From: Sulfitobacter maritimus | Lineage (GTDB): Bacteria; Pseudomonadota; Alphaproteobacteria; Rhodobacterales; Rhodobacteraceae | Reading direction: 5' to 3' | Length of the DNA stretch: 64,000 nt | NCBI RefSeq assembly: GCF_013346665.1 | Contig: NZ_JABVBB010000022.1 | Location: forward strand, 124,001 to 188,000 | Shown: positions 1-9,586 of the stretch, in pieces | How positions within the stretch are numbered: position 1 is the stretch's first letter | Layout: every line of letters begins with the position of its first letter | Translations under genes and position numbers: made by a program | The notes under the pieces: model-generated | What the model was told of the DNA's origin: nothing | Database searches by the model: none | The model's input: the letters and a program-made list of their open reading frames with translations, nothing else

Positions 1-619
1 TCATGATGATGGACTGTGTCTCGTCATCGGCTAGGAACATTTCCAAAACGTCAATGTGCTCGGTCCCTTTGATCGGGTCGCCACCGATGCCGACAGCGGA
101 GGACTGGCCAAGGCCCATGTCGGTGGTCTGCTTGACCGCCTCATAGGTCAGCGTGCCGGAGCGGGACACAACGCCGACGGAGCCGCGACGGTGGATGTGG
201 CCCGGCATGATGCCGATTTTGCAGGCGTCGGGCGTGATGACGCCGGGGCAGTTCGGGCCGATCAGGCGCGATTTGGAGCCTTCGAGCGCGCGGGCAACGC
301 GGGCCATGTCGAGCACCGGGATGCCTTCGGTGATGCAGACGATCAGTTCCATCTCGGCGTCGATCGCCTCAAGGATCGAATCTGCCGCGAAGGGGGGCGG
401 CACGTAGATCACCGACGCGTTCGCCTCGGTCACATGTTTGGCTTCGTGGACGGAGTTGAACACCGGCAGGTCCAGATGCGTCTGACCGCCTTTGCCGGGG
501 GTTACGCCGCCGACCATCTTGGTGCCATAGGCAATGGCCTGTTCGGTGTGGAACGTCCCCTGCGAGCCGGTCAGACCCTGACAGATGACTTTGGTGTTTT
601 CGTTGACTAGTACGGCCAT
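1..619 (-). CDS. sucD: Succinyl-CoA synthetase (ADP-forming) alpha subunit, 3' end outside window
   Basis: This subunit forms succinyl-CoA synthetase with SucC and makes succinate plus ATP from succinyl-CoA in the TCA cycle. About 206 codons are visible, starting [11 protein letters not shown] after an AAGGAAG ribosome-binding site. The N-terminal CoA-binding fold shows [10 protein letters not shown], then [14 protein letters not shown], and [10 protein letters not shown] followed by [10 protein letters not shown]. SucD proteins are usually about 290 residues, so the phosphorylated active-site histidine lies beyond the window edge. The gene is on the same strand as sucC, separated from it by two hypothetical genes with gaps of about 50 to 115 bp, so all four are probably one operon. 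Identity is secure; only the C-terminus is unseen. Confidence 0.96.
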   Translation of the reverse strand, partial: MAVLVNENTKVICQGLTGSQGTFHTEQAIAYGTKMVGGVTPGKGGQTHLDLPVFNSVHEAKHVTEANASVIYVPPPFAADSILEAIDAEMELIVCITEGIPVLDMARVARALEGSKSRLIGPNCPGVITPDACKIGIMPGHIHRRGSVGVVSRSGTLTYEAVKQTTDMGLGQSSAVGIGGDPIKGTEHIDVLEMFLADDETQSIIM

Positions 620-670
620 GATTTCTTCCTTGGTCGGTGATATTTGATCCCGGGTTTGGCCCCGGGGGCG

Positions 671-1357
671 TCAGGCGCGTTGCGCCCGGTTGGTAGGATG
701 CGCTGCGTCCGGCGGCGCGCCGGGCCACAGCAGGATGGCGGCGAGGAACATGACCGGGATGCCAAGCTCCCCGATCTCCTCGACGACGAAAGCAGTGCGT
801 TCGGCATCAGCGGAAATCTCGACCCCGAGGGGCGCGAGTTTGCGCGCGATGCCGTCGAGCAGTTTGTAAGCGACGGTGAAGCCGATCCCGAGCAGGACCG
901 CCCCGGCCCAAGCCCGCCCGCGTAAAAGTGCGGTCATGAAGGGCCGGGTGTGACGCCAAAGCATGAGCAGGATCGCGGTAACGATCAGCGCAAGGATCAG
1001 CCCCGCGATCAGCCGTTCGCCCAGCGGGACATTATCGCCGGTATATTGCCGCGCCTTGAACAGGCCACGGGTAAAGAGGGACTTATCAAGGTCCAACTCA
1101 CGCCCCGCCATCACAGCCAGCACCAACAGTAGATACCAGACCCGCAAGATGGCACTGCGCAGAGTCCACACCAGTGCTGCGATGCACAGCAGGTAGCCCA
1201 GAACCGAGAGACTTTCGTAAAAGCCGCCTTCGGCCAGCAGAGTGGTCTGCGTGGCAGCGGGCAGGGCGTTCACGATTCCCATCTGCACTGCGAAGAAGGC
1301 GAGCAAACCCAGAAGCAGCGCCCAGCCCATGCGCCGAGAAGCGAAGACCCGCGTCAT
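671..1357 (-). CDS. Hypothetical multi-pass membrane protein between sucC and sucD
   Basis: Not recognised as a named family. The 228-residue protein has about six hydrophobic segments (roughly residues 10-30, 48-66, 70-86, 112-132, 146-166 and 195-215) and a short polar C-terminal tail. A conserved-looking loop, AGRELDLDKSLFTRG, sits between segments 3 and 4, and charged residues DGIARK and ERTAFVVEEIGE flank the last segments. It lies 51 bp upstream of sucD and 67 bp downstream of a 97-residue gene on the same strand, so it is probably co-transcribed with the succinyl-CoA synthetase genes. No catalytic motif is visible. A function in the TCA cycle should not be assumed from position alone. 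Confidence 0.75.
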   Translation of the reverse strand: MTRVFASRRMGWALLLGLLAFFAVQMGIVNALPAATQTTLLAEGGFYESLSVLGYLLCIAALVWTLRSAILRVWYLLLVLAVMAGRELDLDKSLFTRGLFKARQYTGDNVPLGERLIAGLILALIVTAILLMLWRHTRPFMTALLRGRAWAGAVLLGIGFTVAYKLLDGIARKLAPLGVEISADAERTAFVVEEIGELGIPVMFLAAILLWPGAPPDAAHPTNRAQRA

Positions 1358-1424
1358 AGGCCCCCCTTTCGCGGGGCGCTGTCGCGCTTGGCCGCTGGGG
1401 TGGTATGGAGCGAGAGGCGGGACA

Positions 1425-1718
1425 TCAGTAGAGCGCCTCGTCCTGATCGACCAGCAGGTCCAAAAGCCGCAGGGCGAGCAGACCGCCGCCCATGATCATC
1501 AGGCTGCGCCCGATGGAACCGGTGAGGTTCGAGGGCAGCAGCATCGCCAACCCGTCCCGCGATTTGCGTGCCGCGCGGCGTAGGCCACGGTCCCGGCGGT
1601 GCTTGTTTTCGGGCTCGGGCAGACGCAGAGCGTCCGGCTGCCATTGGCGGATCAACAGCCCCGCGCCCAGAAGGGCGATCCCCGCGAGAACGGGAGAGGA
1701 TTTGGGAGATTGATCCAT
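1425..1718 (-). CDS. Small hypothetical protein between sucC and sucD
   Basis: A 97-residue protein of unknown function. I chose the start MDQSPKSSP at 1718 rather than an upstream ATG because it leads directly into a hydrophobic segment (about residues 9-24, [17 protein letters not shown]). A basic stretch of Arg and Lys follows (about 33-52), then a second hydrophobic stretch ([20 protein letters not shown]), giving a likely two-helix membrane protein with a basic cytoplasmic loop. It sits 114 bp downstream of sucC on the same strand. Part of the coding region overlaps other open frames, and without a family match the call rests on position, composition and hydrophobic pattern. Confidence 0.6.
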   Translation of the reverse strand: MDQSPKSSPVLAGIALLGAGLLIRQWQPDALRLPEPENKHRRDRGLRRAARKSRDGLAMLLPSNLTGSIGRSLMIMGGGLLALRLLDLLVDQDEALY

Positions 1719-1832
1719 GCTGACCTCGTTGCATCCTTGGCTTGCTGCAGCGTCGCTTTTGCCCCTGCCGCAAGGCGGCAAAGACGGTGGCAGGCCACCC
1801 CCGACGTGGGTCGGAAGTGGCCGGGGAGGGGC

Positions 1833-3026
1833 TTATCCCTTCACCGCTTTCACGATTTTCTGCGCGCCATCTTTCAGGTCGTCTGCGGCAATCACATCCA
1901 AACCGGAGTTGTTGATGATCGCTTTGCCTTCTTCGACGTTGGTGCCTTCAAGGCGCACAACCAGCGGCACTTTCAGACCGACTTCTTTCACCGCGGCGAC
2001 AACGCCTTCGGCGATGACGTCGCAACGCATGATGCCGCCGAAGATGTTGACCAAGATGCCTTTGACGTTCTCATCGGAGGTGATGATTTTGAAGGCTTCG
2101 GTCACTTTCTCTTTGGTCGCACCGCCGCCCACGTCGAGGAAGTTGGCAGGCTCGGCCCCGTAGAGCTTGATGATGTCCATCGTTGCCATAGCAAGGCCCG
2201 CGCCGTTCACCATACAGCCGATCTCACCGTCGAGCGCGATGTAGTTCAGGTCGTATTTGGAGGCTTCGAGTTCCTTGGAGTCTTCCTCGGTCTCGTCGCG
2301 CAGCTCGGCGATGTCGGGCTGGCGGTACATGGCGTTGCCGTCGAAGCCGACTTTGGCATCCAGCACCTTCAACTCATTGCCGGGCATGACGATCAGCGGG
2401 TTGATCTCCAGCATCTCCATGTCCTTCTCGACGAAGGCTTTATAGAGCTGACCCATCAACTTGACGCACTGCTTGACCGCAGCGCCTTCGAGCCCCAGCG
2501 AGAAGGCAACGCGGCGGCCGTGGTAGGGCTGGTAGCCGGTGGCCGGATCGACGGAGAAGCTTAGGATCTTTTCAGGTGTCGCTTCCGCGACCTCTTCGAT
2601 GTCCATGCCGCCTTCGGTGGAGCAGACAAAGGAGATGCGGCTGGTCTGGCGGTCAACGAGCAGGGCGAGGTACAACTCACGCTCAATGTCGGAGCCGTCT
2701 TCGATGTAGATGCGGTTGACCTGTTTGCCGGCTGGGCCGGTCTGGTGTGTGACCAGTGTCTTGCCCAGCATTTTTTTCGCTTCTTCAGCGGCTTCTTCCA
2801 CGGATTTGGCGAGGCGTACGCCGCCCTTTTCGCCCGCGCCGGCCTCTTTGAAGCTGCCTTTGCCGCGACCACCTGCGTGGATCTGGGCTTTGACCACCCA
2901 AAGCGGGCCGTCCATTTCGCCCGCTGCGTTCTTGGCGTCTTCGGCTTTGAGCACGACACGGCCGTCGGAGACAGGGGCGCCATAGCTGCGCAGGAGGGCT
3001 TTCGCCTGATATTCGTGGATGTTCAT
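1833..3026 (-). CDS. sucC: Succinyl-CoA synthetase (ADP-forming) beta subunit
   Basis: The beta subunit binds nucleotide and succinate and works with SucD in the TCA cycle. The 397-residue length matches the family. It begins [16 protein letters not shown], the family hallmark, and continues with the ATP-grasp region [16 protein letters not shown] (about residues 43-58). Further on it has [11 protein letters not shown], the metal/nucleotide site region, and the C-terminal ligase-CoA domain [20 protein letters not shown] with [11 protein letters not shown]. It is the first gene of a unit running leftward through two hypothetical genes into sucD. Its upstream region carries the paired TGTGATCACA palindromes annotated separately, 110 to 140 bp before the start codon, so it probably has its own regulated promoter. 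Confidence 0.97.
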   Translation of the reverse strand: MNIHEYQAKALLRSYGAPVSDGRVVLKAEDAKNAAGEMDGPLWVVKAQIHAGGRGKGSFKEAGAGEKGGVRLAKSVEEAAEEAKKMLGKTLVTHQTGPAGKQVNRIYIEDGSDIERELYLALLVDRQTSRISFVCSTEGGMDIEEVAEATPEKILSFSVDPATGYQPYHGRRVAFSLGLEGAAVKQCVKLMGQLYKAFVEKDMEMLEINPLIVMPGNELKVLDAKVGFDGNAMYRQPDIAELRDETEEDSKELEASKYDLNYIALDGEIGCMVNGAGLAMATMDIIKLYGAEPANFLDVGGGATKEKVTEAFKIITSDENVKGILVNIFGGIMRCDVIAEGVVAAVKEVGLKVPLVVRLEGTNVEEGKAIINNSGLDVIAADDLKDGAQKIVKAVKG

Positions 3027-3135
3027 GAAAAACGGTCCCGTTTCTGTTCCAGTTGCCCCGTAGTATGGGGGTGACTCTCGTTCCTGTAAGGGTTTTTGCG
3101 AAGAAAGTCAGCTTTGGCCAGCTAAAAATGGCTTT

Positions 3136-3166
3136 TGTGATCACACGTTGAAAGCGTGTGATCACA
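3136..3166. promoter_or_regulatory. Paired TGTGATCACA palindromes upstream of sucC
   Basis: Two perfect 10-bp palindromes TGTGATCACA occupy 3136-3145 and 3157-3166, so their starts are 21 bp apart, two helical turns. They lie 110-140 bp upstream of the sucC start. The same pair with the same 21-bp spacing precedes sdhC at 9024-9054. This arrangement suggests two dimers of one transcription factor bound on the same DNA face. The factor is not identifiable from the window. Confidence 0.7.
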
Positions 3167-3250
3167 TATTAACGAAACAATACCGAATCGGCTGATTTTT
3201 GCTTAAAATTGGGAGGATGCGCGGCCCGGCGGGGGTGCCGGACCGGCGCC

Positions 3251-4282
3251 TTAGCGTGGCATGAGCGCCCAGTAGTCGAGGTCAAGCAAAACCTCGGGAC
3301 GGTATTTTCCGGCCTCATCGCGCAGCTCAAAGGGTGCGCCGCCTTTGGTTGCCACCAAGCGCAGCCGAATGGCACCCACACCGGGGGCGGCGGTGTCGGC
3401 CTTGTCGAGCACTTCGGACCATGCGCGGATCGTGTCGCCTGCCAAACAGGGATTGGCGTGAGCGCCGCCGTTCAGGCCCGCGATCATCTGTGCATTGGCC
3501 AGCCCGTTGAACGACAGGGCGCGGGCCATAGAGATGACATGACCGCCGTAGATCAGCCGCGTGCCATCGGGGCGGGCGGCGGTGTCGAAATGCACTTTGG
3601 CTGTGTTCTGCCACAGGCGGGTGGCCATCATGTGCTCGGCTTCTTCGATGGTGACGCCGTCGACATGGTCGATCTTTTCCCCGACGTCGTAATCGCCCCA
3701 ACGGTGCGGCTCCCCGGCGAGGGTGAAGTCGTAGTTGGTGAAGTTCAAGCCTTGGGGGATGTGCAACTGATCGGCACTGAGAGCAGCAGGCAGGTCTGGG
3801 ACGGTGGTCTCGGGGGCAGGGGCGTCCACGTCGCCTTTGCGCACCATGACCCAGCGAACATAGTCCAGAACCGGCGTGTCATCCTGATTTAGCCCAGTGG
3901 TGCGGACCCAGACGACGCCGGTTTTGCCGTTGGAGTTCTGCTTAAGGCCGATCACTTCGCTTTCCGCCCGCAACGTGTCGCCCGGCCAGACCGGGGCAAG
4001 CCAGCGGCCTTGGGCATAGCCGAGGTTGGCCACTGCGTTCAGCGAGACATCCGGCACGGTTTTGCCAAAGACGATGTGAAAGGCGATCAGATCGTCGAGC
4101 GGGCTGGCGCTCAGCCCACAGGACTGGGCGAAACTGTCCGAGGAATAGAGCGCGTGGCGGGTTGGGTAGAGCGCATGGTAGAGAGCGCGTTCGCCTGCGC
4201 CGACGGTGCGCGGGACGGCGTGTTGCAGCTTGTCGCCCAGCCGGTAGTCCTCGAAAAAGCGGCCTTGGTTGGTCTTGCTCAT
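3251..4282 (-). CDS. mch: Mesaconyl-CoA hydratase (beta-methylmalyl-CoA dehydratase)
   Basis: This enzyme interconverts mesaconyl-CoA and beta-methylmalyl-CoA in the ethylmalonyl-CoA pathway, upstream of the malyl-CoA lyase step. The 343-residue protein starts MSKTNQGRFFEDYRLGD and has a double MaoC/hot-dog architecture. The first half carries LYSSDSFAQSCGLSASPLDD and VWPGDTLRAESEV, and the second repeats the pattern with LIYGGHVISMARALSFNGL and CLAGDTIRAWSEVLD. The start codon overlaps the stop of the preceding DUF1737 gene (ATGA), indicating translational coupling. With the CitE-like gene upstream on the same strand it forms the arrangement I recall from Rhodobacter EMC clusters. Specificity is inferred from sequence style and context. 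Confidence 0.9.
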   Translation of the reverse strand: MSKTNQGRFFEDYRLGDKLQHAVPRTVGAGERALYHALYPTRHALYSSDSFAQSCGLSASPLDDLIAFHIVFGKTVPDVSLNAVANLGYAQGRWLAPVWPGDTLRAESEVIGLKQNSNGKTGVVWVRTTGLNQDDTPVLDYVRWVMVRKGDVDAPAPETTVPDLPAALSADQLHIPQGLNFTNYDFTLAGEPHRWGDYDVGEKIDHVDGVTIEEAEHMMATRLWQNTAKVHFDTAARPDGTRLIYGGHVISMARALSFNGLANAQMIAGLNGGAHANPCLAGDTIRAWSEVLDKADTAAPGVGAIRLRLVATKGGAPFELRDEAGKYRPEVLLDLDYWALMPR

Positions 4283-4485
4283 CACTGTTCGCCCAATTTG
4301 ATGTCCGGCGTATAGGTGCCGGGCGCGTCTTTCACGACGGCTTGGCCGCAGCGCATAACGCCGGCCTTGTGGTCCCATGTCTGGGTCGGGGTGCCGTAAA
4401 GCTCCCAGCCCTTGTTCAGCGCGTCGGTGACCTTGTGGCAAAAGGCGGAAGTGTCCTCTTCGGACAGGAAACGGTAAACTTTCAT
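4282..4485 (-). CDS. DUF1737-type small protein coupled to mch
   Basis: A 67-residue protein beginning MKVYRFLSEEDTSAFCHKV and containing ALNKGWELYGTPTQTWD. This matches the compact DUF1737 pattern of proteins that end with a conserved glutamine- or tryptophan-rich strand. I chose the start at 4485 because a short RBS-like purine run precedes it and the upstream codons read into the nnrU-like gene. It overlaps mch by the ATGA stop/start and follows the nnrU-like gene by 13 bp, so it is in the mcl2-nnrU-DUF1737-mch operon. No function is established for the family, and a role in EMC flux is only positional inference. Confidence 0.8.
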   Translation of the reverse strand: MKVYRFLSEEDTSAFCHKVTDALNKGWELYGTPTQTWDHKAGVMRCGQAVVKDAPGTYTPDIKLGEQ

Positions 4486-4498
4486 AACAAGCTCCGGG

Positions 4499-5056
4499 TC
4501 AATGAGGGAAAGGGGTGACGCCCAGCCACATGTGAATGGCCGCGACAAGAAGGAAGAGGATCGCGGAGATGACGATCAAGCGGATATAGGTGGCGCGGCC
4601 TGCGTGGGGCGGCGGGGTCCAGTTTGGCTCGGCCCGGTTGATCAGGATCACTTCGCTCACCGCCCAGCCCAGCATGGTGCCGAAGAGCAGGATGGAGGCG
4701 AGATCACCGTTCACCAGCAGGTGCGCGGTGGCCCAGATTTTGACCGCGAGCAGTTGCGGATGGCGAGTTTTATAAGCAGGCCAGGCTTTCGCCCCCTTGG
4801 CGGCGCTGGAGCCGAATACCCAAAAGGCCAGCAGCATCAACAGGTTGTTGATATGGGTCAAGAAACTAGGCGGGTTCCAAACGGGGATGAACTCGGCGCT
4901 GCGGTAGCCCCAGATGATGAGGGCGAGCGCCACGACAAGAACCAATGCCACGACGCCTCGGCCCGCGTTGCCCATCTGGGCGCGTTGCGCTGGCATCAGA
5001 CGTTTAAACAGATGGGCGCCGATCCAAAGGATCAGGCCGAGGATAAGGAAGGTCAT
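4499..5056 (-). CDS. NnrU-family integral membrane protein
   Basis: A 185-residue membrane protein of the NnrU family, named from a gene linked to nitric oxide and denitrification regulons but widespread outside them. It has about six hydrophobic helices: near residues 2-14, 33-50, 65-84, a helix around KIWATAHLLVNGDLASILLFG, and two at the C-terminus ending WLGVTPFPH. The motif RHPQLLAVKIWATAHLLVNGD is typical of NnrU/MAPEG-like methyltransferase-like membrane folds. It overlaps the upstream mcl2 gene by ATGA and lies 13 bp before the DUF1737 gene. No nitrogen-oxide genes are nearby, so a denitrification role is not supported by the window. Confidence 0.85.
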   Translation of the reverse strand: MTFLILGLILWIGAHLFKRLMPAQRAQMGNAGRGVVALVLVVALALIIWGYRSAEFIPVWNPPSFLTHINNLLMLLAFWVFGSSAAKGAKAWPAYKTRHPQLLAVKIWATAHLLVNGDLASILLFGTMLGWAVSEVILINRAEPNWTPPPHAGRATYIRLIVISAILFLLVAAIHMWLGVTPFPH

Positions 5057-5919
5057 GGTGAAGGCTCCGGGCTCAGGGCTGCAATAGCCTCCAGTTTTGC
5101 CAGTGTTTCGCGGGCGGTGGCAACATGAAGATTTTCCACGATCTTGCCGTCGACCACGGCGACACCTTGGCCTGCGGCTTGGGCTTCCTCATAGGCGTCG
5201 ATCTGGCGACGGGCGAGGGCGGCTTCTTCGTCAGACGGGGTGAAGGCGGCGTTGGCGATGTCGAGTTGCGCGGGGTGGATCAGGGTCTTGCCGTCAAAGC
5301 CCATGTCGCGGCCCTGTTCACATTCAGCACGCAGACCGTTGTCGTCTTTGAACGCGTTATAAACACCGTCTACGATCGCCACGCCATGTGCCTTGGCGGC
5401 CAGGAGGCACAGGCTAAGGCCGGTAATCAGCGGCAGGCGGTCAGGGCGGAAGCGGGTTTGCAGGTCTTTCGCCAGATCATTGGTGCCCATGACCATCGCT
5501 TGCAACTGGCGATGCCCGGCGATGGCGGCTGCGTTCAGCATCGCGCCGGGGGTTTCCATCATCGCCCACAGCGGCAGATCGCCCACGATATCCGTCAGCG
5601 CTTCGAGATCGGCAGGAGAGCCGACTTTGGGCAGCAGGATCGCATCGGGTTTCATGGCAGCAGCGGCGCGGGCATCTTCGGCACCCCATTCGGTATCCAA
5701 TCCGTTGATCCGAACCACGCGCATCCGCGCGCCATAGCCGCCCGCCGCCAGCGCTTCGGCCAATGTTTCACGTGCAGCGATTTTTTCGTCAGGAGACACC
5801 GCATCCTCAAGGTCAAAGATGATCGCATCGCAGGCCAGCCCCCGCGCCTTGTCGAGCGCACGGGGTTTGGAGGCGGGGATATAGAGAACGGACCGCAGCG
5901 GGCGTGTGGTGGCTGTCAT
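5053..5919 (-). CDS. mcl2: CitE-like (3S)-malyl-CoA thioesterase (Mcl2-type)
   Basis: Belongs to the CitE/malyl-CoA lyase TIM-barrel family. The 288-residue protein starts MTATTRPLRSVLYIPASKP and shows the Mg-binding and CoA-binding motifs DAIIFDLEDAVSPDEK, MRVVRINGLDTEWG, ILLPKVGS, WAMMETPGAML and MVMGTNDLAKDL. Its length and the RSVLYIPASK start fit the (3S)-malyl-CoA thioesterase Mcl2 better than the longer Mcl1 lyase, which begins with a different N-terminal region. In Rhodobacter the thioesterase releases malate from malyl-CoA formed by Mcl1 in the EMC pathway. It is the first gene of the mcl2-nnrU-DUF1737-mch operon. A lyase activity cannot be excluded from sequence reading alone. Confidence 0.83.
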   Translation of the reverse strand: MTATTRPLRSVLYIPASKPRALDKARGLACDAIIFDLEDAVSPDEKIAARETLAEALAAGGYGARMRVVRINGLDTEWGAEDARAAAAMKPDAILLPKVGSPADLEALTDIVGDLPLWAMMETPGAMLNAAAIAGHRQLQAMVMGTNDLAKDLQTRFRPDRLPLITGLSLCLLAAKAHGVAIVDGVYNAFKDDNGLRAECEQGRDMGFDGKTLIHPAQLDIANAAFTPSDEEAALARRQIDAYEEAQAAGQGVAVVDGKIVENLHVATARETLAKLEAIAALSPEPSP

Positions 5920-6203
5920 GACAGGCTCCTTGACTGGATAACATTGTTGCGCGCAGAGGGGCATTTTTAAGCGATAACTTCAAGCCCAAACATGCCGCGA
6001 TGCAGCAAAGGTCAAATGCAATGCGCATCCGTGCGGCGGATTAACCATTAATTCAGCGGTTCGCCGCAGTTTGATCGCATCACATCCGACCCTGCGCGTT
6101 GCTCAGGCGGATGCATCTCAACCGGGGCGGCCCCGGGTCTGAACGGGAAAACCCCGGAGAAGCGGATCAGAGGGCCACGTCTTTCGAAACGAAGGCAAAC
6201 GCT

Positions 6204-6536
6204 ATGACACGCATCACAAAGATCATTCACCTCGCCATGCTGACCAGTGCAGCCGCCTTGATGCTGGCCAAGACGACCGACGCAGGCACTAACACGCCGC
6301 GCAATTGCGGGCCGCGTGCGGCGGTGGTGACTCGGCTGGCCGATGGCTATGGCGAGACACGGCAGTCTATGGGGTTGGGCGGTAACAACGCGATGGTGGA
6401 GGTTTTTGCCTCGGATGAAACCGGCAGTTGGACGATCACTGTGACCGGCACCAATGGCATTACCTGTATGGTTGCCTCGGGCGAAGGGTTTGAAGAACTG
6501 GCCGAAGCCTTGCCCGCCAAAGGCAGCGATGCCTGA
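6204..6536 (+). CDS. Small exported hypothetical protein
   Basis: A 110-residue protein not matched to a named family. The start at 6204 gives MTRITKIIHLAMLTSAAALMLA, a plausible signal peptide cleaved near residue 26; upstream in-frame codons are polar and unlikely to be translated. The mature part contains RNCGPRAAVVTRLADGYGET near its N-terminus and a repetitive polar strand region (SWTITVTGTNGITCM), with two cysteines that could form a disulfide. It stands alone between the divergent EMC operon and the PRC-barrel gene, and a clear hairpin terminator follows 24 bp after its stop. The likely location is periplasmic. Confidence 0.7.
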   Translation: MTRITKIIHLAMLTSAAALMLAKTTDAGTNTPRNCGPRAAVVTRLADGYGETRQSMGLGGNNAMVEVFASDETGSWTITVTGTNGITCMVASGEGFEELAEALPAKGSDA

Positions 6537-6560
6537 AAGGATCGCATAACCCGGAAAGCG

Positions 6561-6585
6561 AAAGGCGGCCATTGGTCGCCTTTTT
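6561..6585 (+). terminator. Rho-independent terminator after the small exported protein gene
   Basis: The arms AAAGGCG and CGCCTTT enclose a short loop and are followed by a T-run (TTTTTCGTTT). The hairpin begins 24 bp beyond the stop codon at 6536. Confidence 0.8.
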
Positions 6586-6738
6586 CGTTTGCCCTGAGGC
6601 GCTTGGCCGTTTTGTAAAGGGCTGATCGCGTAAAAATATTTGGCGGCTTTTTTCCGGACCAACGGAACCGGAAGGGGGGATTGGGGTTGTGGTTCCAGAA
6701 GAGCGGACGACGCTCGCCATCTGGAAGGAGAATTTACA

Positions 6739-7833
6739 ATGAAACGCTTTCTGAGCACGACAGCTATCGTATTGACCATGACCGGTGCGGCCTTTGCCGA
6801 CGCGCATACCGAAGGGTTCGGGAGTGTCGCTGTTGAAGAGACAGACTTCCTCGCCTCCGATTTGATTGGCATGCGGATCTACAACTCCGAAGCGGAAGTA
6901 GAGAACGACGCGACGATCGCGGAAGGTGCCGAGCAGGAATGGGACGACATTGGCGAAATTAATGACATTATTGTCTCGAAAGACGGCGAAGTCACTGCGG
7001 TGATCTTGGGCATTGGCGGCTTCCTCGGCATGGGTGAGCGCGATGTTTCCATCTCCATGGACAAAATCCGCATCCTGAACGACGAAGGCGGTGACCGCTT
7101 CCTCGTTGTGAACACATCGAAAGAGATGTTGGAACAGTCGCCAGAGTTTGAACGTCGCATGAACGACGACGCCGAAGCGCAGAACATGACCGACGAAGAG
7201 AAAATGGCGAATGCGGATGACAAGAACGTCACCGTTGTGACTGGTAATACCGACACATCCGAGAACATCGAAGCCGAGACCGAGGAAATGGCTCAGGAAG
7301 CTGAAGCCGAGACCAAGGAAATGGCAAACGAAGTCGAAGCCGAAACCGAAGAGATGGCCAATGAAGTAGAGGCCGAATCTGAGGAAATGGCGAACGAAGC
7401 TGAGCAGATGGCGGAAAACGCCGAAGCTGAGACAGAGCAGGCCGTGGACGGCGAGAACACTACCGTCATCACCGGCGACGCGACAGAAGAGCGTGAACTG
7501 CTCCCACGTCCCGAAGTTGAGCGCGAAGGCTATCAAGCTGCGGAAGCTGGCATGATCGAACAGATGAGTGCCGAAGACCTTGAAGGCTCCTATGTTTATG
7601 GCGCCAACGATGAGACCGTGGGCGAAATCGACAGCCTGCTGATCGGCGACAACGGCAAGATTGACCGTGTTGTGATCAACGTCGGTGGCTTCCTTGGTCT
7701 GGGCGAAAAACCGGTGGCCGTGACATTTGACGAACTTCAGGTTCTGAAAAACGTCGAAGGTGACGATGTGCGTATCTACATCGACAGCACCGAAGAGCGT
7801 CTGGAATCGCAGCCAGAGTACCAAGGCGACTAA
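6739..7833 (+). CDS. Exported protein with two PRC-barrel domains flanking an acidic 11-residue repeat
   Basis: A 364-residue protein with a signal peptide (MKRFLSTTAIVLTMTGAAFADA). The start at 6739 follows a strong GGAAGGAG. Two PRC-barrel domains are visible: about residues 36-135 (IGEINDIIVSKDGEVTAVIL, GGFLGMGERDVSISMD) and about 278-355 (VGEIDSLLIGDNGKIDRVVI, GGFLGLGEKPVAVTFDELQ). Between them, about residues 178-233, the unit EAETEEMANEV recurs with an 11-residue period. This very acidic, Ala/Glu/Met-rich stretch should form a long helix. PRC-barrel exported proteins are common in Rhodobacteraceae, and the exact function is unknown. The gene stands alone, with a terminator at each side. 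Confidence 0.88.
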   Translation: MKRFLSTTAIVLTMTGAAFADAHTEGFGSVAVEETDFLASDLIGMRIYNSEAEVENDATIAEGAEQEWDDIGEINDIIVSKDGEVTAVILGIGGFLGMGERDVSISMDKIRILNDEGGDRFLVVNTSKEMLEQSPEFERRMNDDAEAQNMTDEEKMANADDKNVTVVTGNTDTSENIEAETEEMAQEAEAETKEMANEVEAETEEMANEVEAESEEMANEAEQMAENAEAETEQAVDGENTTVITGDATEERELLPRPEVEREGYQAAEAGMIEQMSAEDLEGSYVYGANDETVGEIDSLLIGDNGKIDRVVINVGGFLGLGEKPVAVTFDELQVLKNVEGDDVRIYIDSTEERLESQPEYQGD

Positions 7834-7858
7834 TACGTCGCTTCAAGTCTAAGCAATT

Positions 7859-7883
7859 GGTCGCCCCTCGGGGCGGCCTTTTT
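7859..7883 (+). terminator. Rho-independent terminator after the PRC-barrel gene
   Basis: The stem GGTCGCCCC pairs with GGGGCGGCC across a TC loop and is followed by TTTTT. It lies about 25 bp after the stop codon at 7833. Confidence 0.85.
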
Positions 7884-7897
7884 CGTTTGCGCACTGA

Positions 7898-8950
<1,053 letters not shown>

Positions 8951-8970
8951 ACACCGCCGATAGTGAGATC

Positions 8971-9001
8971 GAAAGCGCGTCCTTCGGGGCGCGCTTTTTT
9001 T
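8971..9001 (+). terminator. Rho-independent terminator after mdh
   Basis: The stem AAAGCGCG pairs with the CGCGCTTT side of a GC-rich hairpin with a TCCTTCGGG-type loop, followed by an uninterrupted T-run. It separates mdh from the sdh promoter. Confidence 0.9.
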
Positions 9002-9023
9002 GTTTGCAAGCTGGCTCGCGTGT

Positions 9024-9054
9024 TGTGATCACAGCACGATGGCGTGTGATCACA
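9024..9054. promoter_or_regulatory. Paired TGTGATCACA palindromes upstream of sdhC
   Basis: Perfect TGTGATCACA copies at 9024-9033 and 9045-9054, again offset by exactly 21 bp, lie 138-168 bp upstream of sdhC. The intervening sequence differs from the sucC copy except for the GCG just before the second copy, so the palindromes and their spacing are what is conserved. This supports shared control of the sucC and sdhC units. Confidence 0.7.
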
Positions 9055-9191
9055 AAAATCACAGCTTTAGCGAGAGTCCGTCATTTTTACGCAAAATCAC
9101 CCCCTGTCACGCGCAGATTCATGCCGCGCCCCCGTGACAGTCCTGTAAAAACCGCTATCAAGATGCAAAGCACAGGACAAAGGACCGCGCT

Positions 9192-9575
9192 ATGGCCGAT
9201 GTGAACCGGGGCAACCGCCCGCTTTCTCCGCATTTGACGATTTACCGCCCGCAATTGACCTCCATGACCTCGATCCTGACACGGATCACTGGCAACGCAC
9301 TGCTGATCACCGCGTTGCTGATCGTCTGGTGGTTCCTCGCGGCGGCGACCTCGGCTGAGTATTTCGATACCGTGAACGGCGTGCTGACCAGCTGGTTCGG
9401 CGATCTGGTTCTGACGCTCTCGGTTCTGGGCCTGTGGTATCACACGCTGGCGGGCATCCGGCACCTGATCTGGGACACGGGCCGTATGCTCGACATTCCC
9501 ACGGCTGAGAAGCTGGGCTGGACCGCGCTGATCGGGTCGGTCGTGCTAACCATTCTGACCATCATCATCGTTTGA
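9192..9575 (+). CDS. sdhC: Succinate dehydrogenase cytochrome b556 subunit
   Basis: Membrane anchor subunit of complex II, which carries heme b and part of the ubiquinone site with SdhD. The 127-residue protein has the family signature RPLSPHLTIYRPQLTSMTSILTRITG at its N-terminus and three membrane helices (about residues 30-52, 68-88 and 105-127). The heme-ligand histidine is likely in LWYHTLAGIRHLIWD. Its start lies 138 bp downstream of the paired palindromes. It is the first gene of sdhC-sdhD-sdhA-lipoprotein-sdhB and is followed 11 bp later by sdhD, whose GAGGAG ribosome site overlaps the sdhC stop. Confidence 0.96.
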   Translation: MADVNRGNRPLSPHLTIYRPQLTSMTSILTRITGNALLITALLIVWWFLAAATSAEYFDTVNGVLTSWFGDLVLTLSVLGLWYHTLAGIRHLIWDTGRMLDIPTAEKLGWTALIGSVVLTILTIIIV

Positions 9576-9586
9576 GGAGCGACACC

